Source: Coccinella septempunctata (taxonomy: Eukaryota; Arthropoda; Insecta; Coleoptera; Coccinellidae). Taken from it: a DNA stretch of 64,000 nt. Shown one piece after another: positions 22,701-34,012 of this stretch. A program made the position numbers and the translations under genes. Below the pieces are notes generated by a model. It saw only the letters and a program-made list of their open reading frames with translations, was not told where the DNA came from and ran no database searches. How positions within the stretch are numbered: the first letter of the stretch is position 1; every line of letters begins with the position of its first letter. The DNA lies in contig NC_058195.1 of NCBI RefSeq assembly GCF_907165205.1, forward strand, positions 6,076,001 to 6,140,000, read 5' to 3'.

Positions 22701-25700
22701 TTCTTGGCTTAACCTGCCATATCAATGACTCAGAATTTGACATTAATGCTATCTACTATCACTATCAGAATTTCATACATTACTCAACAATTTACGTGTC
22801 ATATCAACTAGGTTAGGCATGACCTGAAATGTATCCGTTCAATGGAAGGGATTGATATAATAGTTCGTAGAGTTGAATTCAGTTAGAATATTTTGATACA
22901 TTTTAAGATTTTCTTGTGACTTCACTGTCGCCCCATCCTCCGGTTGGAATATTTAGCGCTACACTGTACTGATGAGGGCCAATGATCCCGAAAACGGTTT
23001 AGAGTTGCCTTTAGATGCCACAGAAGTCTGCGGAGCTTTGATTCTGTCCAATAAAATATTTTTTCCGTTTTGTTATTAAACCTGAATAATTTTTTTCTAG
23101 GTATTCTTCGGGCTCAGTACTGGTTGGATAGTTTCTCTAGCCTTATGTGTTCCACCACTTCTGAAGATTGTCCCTTATGGCTACATCGAGGGATTAACGA
23201 CTTGTTCTTCGAGTCACAAATACGAAAGAGGTGTTCTAATGTATTCTGCCATTTACACAATCTTCACACTACTCATACCTGCCACACTCATCATCTGCTG
23301 CAACTTGAAGGTAAAATAAGTTTCTCTTGTTCCAGTTGGACTTATACTGAGGTTTAGAAGTAATAAAAACTAGAGTACTCTTCGAATGTTGAAGATACAC
23401 TGCGCAAAAAAATTAACGCACATTCTGAAAATCTCAATTTTAATGAAAGTTAGCTCTACATTGACTTTAAAACTTATTTTTTATGTTCTCTCGGGAAGGT
23501 TTTGAACGAAACAAGACACATTAAATGGAAGAAAAATTCAGGATTTCACCGAATCTTATGTGAAAGAAGAGAAATGAACAATTTTTAAAATACTGAAATG
23601 CTGATAAGTGATTTTATACTTGGTATTTCCACCCCTTGCGTTAATTACAGCTCGGCAACGACGGTTCATACTCAACATAAGTGATCTTAAAATGTTCTGA
23701 TCTAATCCTTCCCAGATTTCTCTGAGTTGGATTCCTAAGTCATTAAGAGTAGCTGGATGATTTTCTGAACTTCTCAGCCTTCTATTGAGGTTGTTCCAAA
23801 CCTTCTCAATCGATGGGCTGGGGTAAGATCTGGGCCTCTTGCCGCGACACGAGGCCTTAAATCATATTCTCTGACGCGATTTCTTATTGTTTGAGTGCTA
23901 ATTTGCACCTCATGAGTTTGCTCAAGCTGAATTTGAAGGAGGCGAGCGGTTGCAAACCGTTGTCTCAACGAAGAAACTCTCCAGTAACGTTCTTGAATGG
24001 CAGTTGTTACCCGTGGTCTACCCTGTCCTGGTCTCCGGACATTCATACCTGTCTCCCTGAATCGCTGCAACATTCTGGACACACTTGTATGGGAAACTCC
24101 AAACCTTTTTGCAATTCTTGTGTATGTCCACCCTTCTTCTCGCAAAACTACCGCTTGGGCACATTCCTCTTGGGTCAAATTGCGTGTTTCTCGTTGCATA
24201 GCGATCGAGTGTAGAAGAACAACTGATTTTAGAATGGAGCCAATACATTCAAAATCTGATAATATCATATTTTTTTATTCCTGCTGGGAAAAAACATCTG
24301 TATTGAAGAAAACCGTTGAAAGTGGATAACATATGCATGCATAATTCTGATAAAAATAATTATCATTGAGAACACCCTCAGTTATAGAATAAATTTGAGA
24401 TTTTCATAATGTGCGTTAATTTTTTTGCGCAGTGTACATTGCACCAATTTGTGTTTTCTCTTAATAAATAATGAATTCATTTTTGAAACGTGTATATGGA
24501 TGTTGAGTTTATGATGTTAGAATATCATTTACCTTTAACTATCACCTCAGTAAAACATTAAATGAATTATTATCGTTTTTTCAGATATTGATGATAGCAA
24601 GATATCACCGACATCGAATTGCCTCAGCAATTTACGAAGTTACACTTTCGGCTCAGGTTACAATCACTCATCAGAGAAACCCTTTCTTCGTCCCAACAGT
24701 GACGGCTCCAACTTCAGGTGGTCCGCCCAAATTCAAGGGAAAAAGTGCCATCCATGCTGTTTTCGAACTGTTAGGATCTTTCCTGATTTTATATTTTCCC
24801 TATTACGTCCTAGTGGTATGGCAAGCTCTAGCAGAAACGTTTACGAGAAGCAGGGAGAAAATTGAGATACACCCATACCTTTACCCCACAGCAACAGTCC
24901 TTCTGATTTCGTCCATACCAGTCAACGGTTTCTTGTACGGCGTCAAGAACAAAACACTTCGTAAAACATTCCAAAATTACCTGCGAAAGAAGCAAACCAA
25001 GAGCGAGGTCAATCAAGAAATTCAAGCCAGAACTCCGTCTACCTGTGGGTCACGAAGACCCTCGCTGACTCCTCTTGGTTTCTTTTCAAAACCATCACTG
25101 CAGAGGCGGCTGTCTGAAGCCTTCTTGGACGTACAGAACACCATGAGTCCCCACAAGTCCAAGATCAAGAGAATAGCCTCCGATATAGCCTGGAGGCCTT
25201 ATTCGAATTCAAGTTTGAACCTGTCAACGACTGAGGAGATTCCAGAGAAAATGAAACAAACTCTGAGCTGTAACACGCTTCAAATACCCTCAGATGCTGA
25301 TCCTGTTTCCGTTATTACTGAGGACGAGATCTCGATTAAGTTGAAGAAGAATTCGACCACTCGTTCATCCACCGCTCATTTGATTCTGCAGAAGATATTC
25401 ACTGTCGGAGAACAAGAGATAAGTGTTAAGAAGGCGGCTGTTATGAAGAACGTTTTGGATGGAACGCCTAAGAGATCTCCGAGAATTTTGATAACCAGAG
25501 CTTTTTCGGAGGAGAGTGAGAAATCTAACCCTAATTCCCCTGCTAAGGATAACATGAGCAGGAACTACTCAACTTCCTCGACAAGCCTTCTGGAGAAGAA
25601 ATGGAGGCAAATGAAATACAAGTATGAAGAATCAGAATTCGACGACGTCAAATTCAATCCAACTACCAAACCCCTTCTGCACAACAGTTGTTCATCTGGT

Positions 25701-25913
25701 AGAGAAAGCGATTCGTCTGACACGTCCGATACATCTAGCGGAAAAATTTTCATGTCGTTAGACCATAGAAAGACTATATTGGAGCCTGAACCTACCGAAG
25801 AGCATTTACTGCTATCGTGGCCTCTGCAGAAGAAGTACATGAAAGACGATAACCGAAGAAAAAAAATCCTCAAACAAACTATTGTGAATGTTACACATGA
25901 AATTGTGCTTTAA
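16754..25913 (+). CDS. class A orphan G-protein-coupled receptor, four exons
   Basis: Exons 16754-16852, 20603-20860, 23101-23310 and 24585-25913 all join in phase 0 and give 631 residues. Residues 1-33 form helix 1 with N in GPVLNG. Exon 2 holds helices 2 and 3, the extracellular Cys76 and an intact DRY box (CDRYYAIA, D100-Y102). Exon 3 holds helices 4 and 5. Exon 4 holds helices 6 and 7. After about residue 310 comes a serine-rich, charged cytoplasmic tail of roughly 320 residues. Helix 2 has Asn where most class A receptors have Asp, helix 6 lacks CWxP, and helix 7 has NGFLY in place of NPxxY. The YG-x-KNKTLRK end of helix 7 recalls GPR161-type orphan receptors, but that is a tentative resemblance. 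The N-terminus is only about four residues before helix 1, so an upstream coding exon may be missing. Introns carry a mariner, hammerhead-like motifs and a Tc1 element. Confidence 0.85.
16853..18412. other. GPCR intron 1, left part
   Basis: Intronic sequence without a supported internal gene. An ATACAGGGTGCTCACTCACC motif at about 17464 resembles a MITE end. Confidence 0.35.
18413..19705 (+). mobile_element. mariner element, copy 3 (near full length)
   Basis: It starts TACGAGGATGTATTGATATC at 18413 and ends with the inverse TCAATATATCCTCGTA at 19705, about 1.29 kb. It lies in GPCR intron 1 in the same orientation as the gene. It is the best preserved transposase copy in the window. Confidence 0.94.
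18601..19598 (+). pseudogene. mariner transposase, interrupted (copy 3)
   Basis: The frame near 18601 is stopped early by TAAATAA around 18650, and another frame change falls near 18750. From 18792 to 19298 one frame is open for 168 codons and contains TMDETW with the first catalytic Asp. A second open stretch (19332-19598) has LQDNATAHKS and YSPDLAPSDYH with the second and third Asp, followed by the C-terminus ending FERSRDIAGSL. The linking region 19298-19332 has a stop. The catalytic triad is present in sequence, but no single frame encodes it all. Confidence 0.88.
19706..20602. other. GPCR intron 1, right part
   Basis: Intronic; no internal gene or RNA recognised. Confidence 0.35.
20985..21036 (+). 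ncRNA. hammerhead-ribozyme-like motif, copy 1
   Basis: Positions 20997-21004 read CTGATGAG and 21018-21022 read GAAAC. Between them ATC and GGT can pair as a short stem II with a 7-base loop. After GAAAC comes CATGGTGAACAC, where GTG occupies the place of the cleavage triplet. A hammerhead needs N-U-H there, so a G at the last position predicts no or poor cleavage. Flanking GTGTT and AACAC can pair as an extended stem I. It lies in GPCR intron 2. Confidence 0.5.
22254..22305 (+). ncRNA. hammerhead-ribozyme-like motif, copy 2
   Basis: CTGACGAG (22264-22271) and CGAAAC (22284-22289) enclose GGT...ACC, a possible stem II. The following ACTGTGGT can form a two-base-pair stem III with a TGTG loop, and GTC at 22294-22296 fits the cleavage triplet. 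The right stem I strand AGCATC is well kept, but the left strand has decayed. All core residues of the hammerhead consensus (CUGANGA, GAAA, NUH) are present. The region shares its downstream 150 bases with the copy near 46003. It lies in GPCR intron 2. Confidence 0.6.
22960..23010 (+). ncRNA. hammerhead-like core of a different type
   Basis: CTGATGAG (22969-22976) and CGAAA (22989-22993) enclose GGG(8 bases)CCC, a clean stem II. Downstream comes ACGGTTTAGAG, where TTA could serve as cleavage triplet. Stem I pairing is not clear. The flanks do not match the other copies, so this is a separate family or a coincidence. Confidence 0.3.
23398..24434 (-). mobile_element. Tc1-like element with internal deletion
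   Basis: Nearly perfect terminal inverted repeats of about 40 bases begin CACTGCGCAAAAAAATTAAC at 23398 and at the inverse end 24434. TA lies on both sides (23396-23397 and 24435-24436), as expected for Tc1/mariner insertion. The length is about 1.04 kb, against about 1.6 kb for complete Tc1-like elements. It lies in GPCR intron 3, in the opposite orientation to the gene. Confidence 0.93.
23590..24268 (-). pseudogene. Tc1-like transposase lacking its catalytic core
   Basis: From about 24200 down, the frame encodes the paired-like N-terminal DNA-binding region. It has two helix-turn-helix segments (for example GWTYTRIAKRFGVSHTSVSR and TQTIRNRVRE) with the linker GRPRVT between them. At the segment LTPAHRLRR the frame jumps into the C-terminal part (NLNRRLRSSENH... 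and LRSLMLSMNRRCRAVI) in another frame, ending near 23615. Everything between, which should carry the DD34E triad, is missing. The deletion probably removed about 0.5 kb. The element could still bind its ends if expressed but cannot catalyse transposition. Confidence 0.85.
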
Positions 25914-26154
25914 CTAGTCATTATTTTCTAGTCTCTCTCAGATTGCTCTATGTGATACGCATTATTTTCTGTAAAATAGATATTTGTTTTATGTTAAAAC
26001 AGGGACGATCTTATAATTAATCTGTGAGTACATTTACTCGAAATCGATCAGGAAGATACTGAAGCTATAAATCATATTTCCTTAACATATCGTTGAATAT
26101 TGCTAACTTCTGAACAATAAGAAATGTATTTTTAATCGTATAGGATGGGCCAAA

Positions 26155-26645
26155 TTATGCAAGTCAGAATTATGAGAAGAACTGACAAGTGAAAATTCTC
26201 AGATAAAAGTCAGAATTCTGAGATACAAGTCAGAATTCTGAGGTGAATGTTGGAATTTTGACTGATAGGTGGAAATTCTCAGATAAAAGTCAGAATTCTG
26301 AGATGCAAGTCAGAATTATGAGGTGAATGTTGTAATTTTAACTGAAAAGTGGAAATTCTCAGATTATAGTCAGAATTCTCAGTTTCAAGTCAGAATTCTC
26401 AGTTTCAAGTCAGAATTCTACCTGGCAAGTCTAAATTCTGAGATATAAGTTCTGACTTTCAAGTTGAAATTTTACCTTGTATTAGAATTTTCTTCAACTT
26501 ACAGTTCTGATTTGTTTTCCAAAATTCAGACTTGTTGACCAGAATTTCTCAGAATTCAGACTTGTATCTTGAAATTTCGACTTGCATCACAGAATTCCAA
26601 CTTTAATATCCGAATTATGGCTCGTATCTCAGAATAACGACTTCA
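26155..26645. repeat. degenerate ~21-base repeats in inverted halves
   Basis: From 26155 to about 26445 the motif AAGTCAGAATTCTGAGATAC recurs many times with variation. From about 26460 to 26645 the motif appears mainly as its reverse complement (CAGAATTCAGACTTGTATCT and similar). The two halves can fold back on each other. It starts about 240 bases after the GPCR stop codon, so it may be in the 3' untranslated region. Confidence 0.75.
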
Positions 26646-29600
26646 ATGCTTTAGTAAAGAATGATATTATTCTATTTTATTGCCTCTCTAAACAGCAAAA
26701 ATAATTTCTACCAACTATTAAAGTATACTTAAATTCTTCACTGAATTTCAGCATTGACAGATCATTTCAGCATCAAACATTATTGCTTTAGTGAATCCTC
26801 ACAAAATAAAATTGTAGAACATTCCAAAGTCGTTTTGTCCCATCTTGTGCAAGCAAATTGTTCATCATTTTTGTCAATCAAAATTTAAATCCTTGAAAAG
26901 GTGGAGTGGAGTGGTGAAAACCTCATTCAAAATAAAATTAAAATATATCACCATTGACCAGAATCACCTTTCCTGGTTTTTATCAAATCAATGAAGACTA
27001 AAATGAATCTAGGAATTTCAGATTATAAGATGATAGTTTCACTTGTTGATATCCTGCAAATTATAGATATATTGATATGTTGGGAGTATATTGTGAATTT
27101 ATATAATATATGAAGTCATTTAGTCATTAAGTAGAAAAAAACATTCCACTATTCGTAATTAATTCGTTAGATCATTTCGAAAATCTAAAAAATGGATAAA
27201 AGATAGTCATGAATGAATCATGTCCAAAAATGAATTAACAACTTTCACAGGGTAAAAATATCACAATCAAAACTGGAAGATAGATTAAACATATCCTGAA
27301 AATCAGTATTAATTTAATAATTTAACTAGATGTTAGCGCTATGGTTACCTTATTTCAACGAGAGTTAGCATTTAGAAGAGTATAAGGATCATTTGAATTT
27401 TTTTGATTCGAATCTAGTCAGGATTAGTTGTTGATATTCTTCATTTTCGTCCACATCACTTATTTTAGATACTGATAGTGAAATTCATTCAAGATGTTAT
27501 AATTGAAGTGTCGAAATATGTGATTTTGCTAATAAATGTGAATAAGAAATCCAGACTATTGAATAATGATCCCTTTAATACCCTCATAACTGATAAAATG
27601 GAAATATCGAATCGATCGAAATAGATTTCTTAAATAAATAATCAATAAATATATAAAATATTCATGATGCTACCACAATATTGAATAGATAGTTGGGATG
27701 AGCTAAAAATGACGATAACACATATCCTACAGGTGTGGAACATCTCAAAAAACAGGTAACTGCTAAACATAACATATCGTAATGGTATTGTTATGCATTT
27801 TTCTTCGAGATTTCGAAGGTTACAATGACCATAAACCTATTGTACTCGATGTTTAGTGCTTCTCGATCTAGGAATGAATGAATCATTGAAATATTGTGAC
27901 ATGCTTGTGAGAATTTTAACGTGCTGATAAATCTTATAGCTGTGGGTGCATAGGAATAACTTATTTTGTGAGTAAAAATTTCATTTTGATATCAGAATAA
28001 AAAAATTTCCTCAAATATTCTTTGGCAAAAGATTTATTTTTAATGAAATCTTTCATCAGTACAATCTTGGCAAAATTTCGAAGGAAATTTATTATTAATT
28101 ATCAGATTTTAAACAGTAATAGCAGGTAAAAACCTGCATATATTGCGAATGAAAATTGATTTCAATTTTTCTATAAATTATACAGAAAAATTTTGGCCCC
28201 GAAATAGTTTCGAACCTGAACTAGTGAATAATATTACCTTAATACTAATTTGAAAACAGTTTCCCTATAAAAAAATTTTCCTGCGAAACCATTTCACTTT
28301 TTCACTTTTAGACCTGACAGTAGTAGTTTTTAGTAGTTTTTTTATTTTTCTCTTTAACATTCAACCCCTAATATCATTCAATTTTTATATAGCATTTTCG
28401 TCAAATATGGATACTTACTGGAAATAAAAAATATTAAAATGTTGCTAATCATGCACTGTATAGAAAATCTCATGTATAGTAAATCATCTATTCAATCCAA
28501 AATTATTCATTTCATTAATTATTAGCAAAATTCAATTAAGATTGAGGAAATACCTTTTGTAGTAGTGTAACTGAAAACAAAGTAACAAATTCTTTAAACA
28601 TAAATTGCCTAACTGCGCTTAGAAATAACATATAAGTTTTTGAATGAATAAACGACCAGAGTGAATCACAGAAATTTGCAATAAAATAATTACCAAGTGA
28701 AAAATGCTGGTTTTCCAAGGTTGGGATATGTTCATGAATAATGAATTTTCTATATTGACAGTATGTACATGAAAATGATTTATTTATGGAGTATCCTAAA
28801 AGGATTTAATGATTCTTGCGTAATTTTTATAGCGAAAAATCATGTAATTCAGAAAAAAATATTGAAATTTCAACTTTCAGAGCGGACTTTGTTCGTTATT
28901 CTGAATAATAAAACACATAGGTACTTAAAAGCGAAACGAAAACGTTGATTACACAGGGTTGGGATGAAGGATGGCACCAGGTAAATATCTTCGAAATGGA
29001 AAAGACAGTGGCGTAGCTACGTAGTGGAATTATGAATACTCATCCAGTGGCTATTCCAGTAGTGATTTTGGATCGTTGATATCAACGATCAAACGTAGTT
29101 TTCTTCCTGTCAAATATAAAAAACAAAAATATTTTTATTGGCTCCTTAAGAAAAAAAAAATTGAAGGATGAAGGACATGAATTAGGTACATAGCTTTTAA
29201 TGCTTTACGCTTATGGTATTCGTTATTAACAATTATAGTTGTCACACTCTAATTGAGGTTGATATAATAACTCCAATTTTTCATAATTTGTTATTGTTAC
29301 ATCTCTATTTGATGTACCTACGTTAAACACACAAATTACACTAATGGTTAATTAGCTATCTCGCAGCTGATTCTTGAAACCAGCTTGGTGAAATACAAGG
29401 AACCATAAATTGAGTTTTTTTTAATGAGGCTCTCCGAATTCGCATCAAAGGACCTTATTACAAGTAATGAACTGTCGGATCGAGCTAATCCATCCTATGT
29501 GTACCCACCTAGTGGTCTTAAATTTCTCGATAACTCTCTGATAGTTCCTCCACGTGCTTGTTTGACCACTACCTTTGCAGGTGTGTCCACAGTAGGTTCA

Positions 29601-31748
29601 TTCTGTAACATTGCATGAGTCTGGATTGGTTTTCAGTACCTAGAAATCGTTCGTGGTTCAGTTTCGAAGAATGTGAATTGTTTTGTAAATTTTCAAAAGT
29701 AAGTGATTTTGTGAGAAATATGCTGTGTAATTTTCCCAACAATATACAGGGTGCTATAGAAATCTTACGATAGAGCGTTCATTTAGCATTTAGAGATTGA
29801 AAAGTAAAAGGCTGTTCAAGGATTTGAGCATTGTAAGTGGTGGGGAAAAGGTTCAAGACGGTCAAGGGTCCAATTTTTTTTATTACAATTTAACTACGAA
29901 ATCTCAGTTTCAATACTTGCTTGTGTGAAGAATCTTATCAAAAATTTCAGTTGAAAAGATGGGGTCTAAAATTTTGAAATGGTTTCATCAAAAACCTATA
30001 TTCATATCGAATATAATCCAGAATATAATAAAAATGGCAATATCCATTCCTAGAAAGGATAATATTACAGGTACTTTCCAGTGTTACTCGGAAAACCTAC
30101 ATCTTGTATGTTGTAGAAACTAGAGTGCACAATAAATGGTCTATACAGGGCTGGGATGAAGTTTGAAATAAAGAAAATAATGTTTAATTCGAGAAAGAGA
30201 TCACAAAAAAGCTTGAAGTTATCAATTCGTAAATACATACTGATTTTAGTGGAAATTTGGAAAACGAGAAATCATTTTATTGTTCGCTACAGAACTTCAA
30301 TGATGGTTCAGTGTTATTTCTTGTTATAGAAGTTCCCTCTTAATCATTTGCAATGCTTTGCAATCTCATCGTTCTCCTGGTTTTAGGAGAATTTTTTCCA
30401 CCCCATTTGCATTAAAACGTTATAATCATTGCATGAAGGCAACATTCTACACCTAGTCTTTATGATACAATGTTGTATCTAATGTTTTAGTAACCAGTCA
30501 ACATGATTTGATTCAGGATGCAAATCATTGAAAATATTACACACTTCCTCATGAATAATAACACGATCACCATAACCGATCATCTTTTTTATTTTAACAC
30601 TACCTTTTCACTTCCATGAACTATTTACATCATTCATTTCATTGCTGTCAATTAGTTTGGCAATACTAGATAATCGATATTACTCGTTTATTTCTTTCAA
30701 CATGATATAAATACAAACTGTTATCTGAAACACGTGTTTACCTTATTTTTCTCATTAGTTTAAATCAAATAAATTCACCTATTCTTCAAATATGCAGTGA
30801 TTTATTTCTCTTTTTTTCCATAGAACTTTGCACGAAATATAAATGAAAAATCTTTTTGAATTTCATAAATATAGTATCTCCTTTTATAGAGTGCAAACAA
30901 AATTTTACTCCCTTTCAATAGGGAAAAATTTCTGGAAATATTCACTCTCTAAGAGTTAAGTTGCTGTCATCCAGATTAAAGGATCGATATCTAGTTGTTA
31001 CCTTCCATAGTTAATCCGAAGAAAGAAATAGTTGAATGCCTAATCAACCAATTAAGGCAATTGTCCATAACATTTATTTTATTGATTTCAGTACTCTCTT
31101 GGCCATTCATAGTGCTTAGTGCTTAGAATGACCATAACATCTTTGAACGTAGTAGATGGAAGTGTTGGACGAAGGAGATTGTAAGTATGGAAAAAGTGAA
31201 AATGGTTTCTTCATGAGTATTGTAGAATTGTCTTGATCAAACTACTTCTGTCATATGGAGCGATGTGATATAGATCGAATGAATAAAAATCATCATTTTC
31301 CATATAGTAGTGCCATACTGATTTCCATCGATAACACTAATAACTGTGTATCTATTCGAATTGAAGGGTAATTTGATCAATGCTTGAATATACATGAAAC
31401 TTTTGAATTTCTGAATATAACAATTGAGACTTATTGAATTGGCATATAATCATTATAATTGAATCAAGAATGATATTCCGAGTTCATAAATTGGATTATT
31501 GATTGTAAATCAATCTCCACCAATCAAGCAATGATTCCATGATCAAGCTTTGTGGTTCCGAGCCTCAACAGGTTATAAATCATTTCATATACAGGATGTA
31601 TAGCAGTGTTTTTTGAAAATTTTCGTACAAAAAAAGTTGTGAGAAAAAATATCTTAGAGAATTTATTAGTTCACCCTTTTCTGAGCATACTTCAGGGTTG
31701 ACTTCATTGATAAATGATGATTAACCAAGGTTATTAGTGACTTCAGCT
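26646..31748. other. long AT-rich intergenic stretch, no gene seen
   Basis: No frame over about 65 codons with any recognisable feature, and no RNA gene recognised. Possible MITE ends of the ACAGGGTGCT or ACAGGGCTGGGATGAA type occur near 28955, 29746 and 30146. It separates the GPCR from the GGT region. Confidence 0.4.
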
Positions 31749-31913
31749 ATACAGGGAGAATAAAATTTTTTTGTTCACCTTCGGAGGGGTGTAACTTTTC
31801 CGGAGGGAAGATTTTCAAAAAATTCTATACCAAATACCCACCTTAATTTTCACCAAAGAATCACCCCTCAAATTTTTTCGGTGTTATTCAGATACACCCT
31901 GTATAACCTATAA
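31749..31913. repeat. short MITE with TATACAGGG ends
   Basis: Begins CTATACAGGG and ends CCCTGTATAAC in inverse orientation, about 165 bases apart. Inside, TTCACCTTCGGAGGGGTG and CACCCCTCAAATTTTTTCGG-like blocks are partly complementary. Non-coding. Confidence 0.55.
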
Positions 31914-32587
31914 CAAATGGAAGGAAATACTCCAAAAAATTAACCAATGTCTGAAATAATTTGAAATTTCTGTTCTGCACCTACACTATCAAGATTTTTT
32001 CTAGTGTTGCAAAAGAGTCATCAATATTTCGTACTGCTCCATCCCAGATAACGCAATTTTTATCATTATAAAACCATTTTATGCCAAACCAACAAATGCA
32101 CAATAATAATCGATTTTTAATGCTTGTTTCAATCGATTTTTATCGGCAAATTCCATCACACTTCTCTCTAACATGGAGTGAATTATGTAGTAGAAAACAC
32201 AATAGAACAGTTTAACATAATTCCTATAGCTCCTCATCTTCTAGGCAGAATAATCAACTAGTGCGAAAATCAGCTAGCACACTAATTTCGCGATTTGTCT
32301 AATTATAACTCATTTTGTTTGGGCATTCCGACGTTAAGTTTTCATTGGAAAATTATAGACCACGTTGAACAGACATCCTGAAAAATTCCAGACTCATGAT
32401 GATGTTGGATATCTATAATTATTTGTACGATGTGTCATAATGATTAGGCTCGAATAGAAAAATTCTAGTTTGTTTAGCGACTTACCATTGATACGTGGTA
32501 TGGTAATGAAGCAAAGCGATGGTGCTGCTTTAAATTGAATAGAACCATTAGCAGTGGGTGTACCTTCAAGCTCAGACTATAATAGTC

Positions 32588-32676
32588 ATGTCAACTTGTT
32601 GTGCAAGAGGTAAAAGTGGTGCAACCGGTGGTAGTATACCGGGTGAGACAGAGCCAATGGTCAGGAACAGAAACAG
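32588..32676 (+). CDS. candidate alternative first exon of GGT
   Basis: ATG at 32588 opens 29 codons (starting MSTCCARGKSGATGG and ending MVRNRN) plus two bases, then an AG|GTGAAA donor. The exon ends with two bases of a codon, exactly the phase needed to join the GGT membrane-anchor exon at 38424, which starts with one base. Joined, it would give a 30-residue cytoplasmic tail rich in Gly, Ser, Thr and Arg, in place of the 50-residue tail encoded at 34513. The frame is more GC-rich than its flanks. No transcript evidence is available, so this is an inference from phase and splice site. Confidence 0.4.
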
Positions 32677-32860
32677 GTGAAATTTAAAGAATTTTATGTA
32701 GATTTAGGATTTAGAATCACTAGGTGATGCTATAAGTAACTAAGGGACTAAAAGTGGTGTTTTTAAGATGAGATCGATATGGGTAGTTCTCGCAATAATA
32801 TTTCATTGAAATATTCGACATGGTCTTTCTTTATACCAAGTAGAAAATAAAATTATCCAC

Positions 32861-33165
32861 TATACAAGGTGAGTCTTTGAGTGGTACAAATATTTCAACA
32901 GTAGAGGTCAAAAGAAACAATTTTTCCCTTAGAATTCTTTGCGAATTGGCTCGATTTACAAGATACAGGCTGTTGAGAAACCATAGAAAATGTTATTTTT
33001 AGTTCTATCTCACATGCAAACGGTTTTATGGAATGAAATGAATTTCTGAATTAAGTTCTTCATTTATTCGATGAATCTTTTTCGAACACAAGCTATCACC
33101 CACGTCTAACAGTTTTCTCGTTATGACCATTATGTACCATAAAATACTCTTGAAAGTATACAGGC
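32861..33165. repeat. MITE family M1 copy 2 (partial)
   Basis: The left end, ATACAAGGTGAGTCTTTGAG, is followed by about 290 bases homologous to the left half of the copy at 36734, including TTATTCGATGAATCTTTTTCG. The right half is missing; an inverted repeat begins at its border (33157). Confidence 0.7.
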
Positions 33166-34012
33166 TGACAATTTGCAAACTTGCCAGTCCAACTATGTCA
33201 GAACAAGGATGATTTCAAGGAAAATACCGGAACAGGTCAATTTCTATTCGTAGGGGGATATTTTTTGAGCCGTATTGTAAGCCGAAATCTTCTCAAACCT
33301 AGGAGTAGAAGTTATCACCCCTAAATTCTAAATAAGGAATAGGGGGTGAGCTATACCTCAATTGAAAGATCACTTGACCCTCTACATGAATACTATGGTT
33401 TGCAAATTTTCATTGAGTCCTTGAAGTAGTTACAAGGGCTGACAATTTGAAAACTTGCCTGGCCAATTATGTCTCGACAAGGATGTTTCCAGTCAATTTT
33501 TATTTGGAGGGGGACATGTTTCTAGCAGAATTATAAGCCACAATATCTCCTCAATATTAGGTCTAGGGGTTGTCACCCCTTAAATCTCAATAGGGAATAG
33601 AAGGTGAGCTATACCTCAATTGGAAGAAAATAGTATTATGTAGAGGGACATATTGTCTTCCAATTGAGGTTTAGCTCACCCTTTATTCCCTATGGAGAAT
33701 TTAGGGTGATAGCCAATACACCTAGGTTTGAGGAGATTTCGGCTTACAATTTTGCTCAAAATATGTCGCCTTCCCTTTAAAAATTGACCTGTTCCGGCAC
33801 TTCCTTTGAAAGCATCTCTGTTGAGACATAATTGGCCTGGCAAGTTTTCAAATTGTCATCTCCTGTAACTACTTCAAGGAATCAATAAAAATTTGCAAAC
33901 CATAGTAAACATGTGGAAGGTCAAGTGATCTTTCAATTGAGGTATAGCTCACCCCCTATTCCCCATTGAGAATTTAGGGGTGATAGCCCCTACACCTAGG
34001 GTTGAGAAGTTC
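33157..34012. repeat. large inverted repeat, two units forward and two reversed
   Basis: A unit starting GGCTGACAATTTG..AAACTTGCC is present at 33165 and 33437 in forward orientation. It appears as reverse complement at about 33645-33862 and partly at 33862-34012. The centre is near 33650, where CCTCAATTGGAAGA meets TCTTCCAATTGAGG across about 26 bases. Shared blocks include GGTGAGCTATACCTCAATTG and CATAATTGGCCTGGCAAGTT. It lies between the two candidate GGT first exons. Confidence 0.85.

Noticed and set aside
23070..23357. 95-codon frame overlapping GPCR exon 3
   Set aside because: It is a shadow in another frame; the receptor frame shows helices 4 and 5 and exact splice phases.
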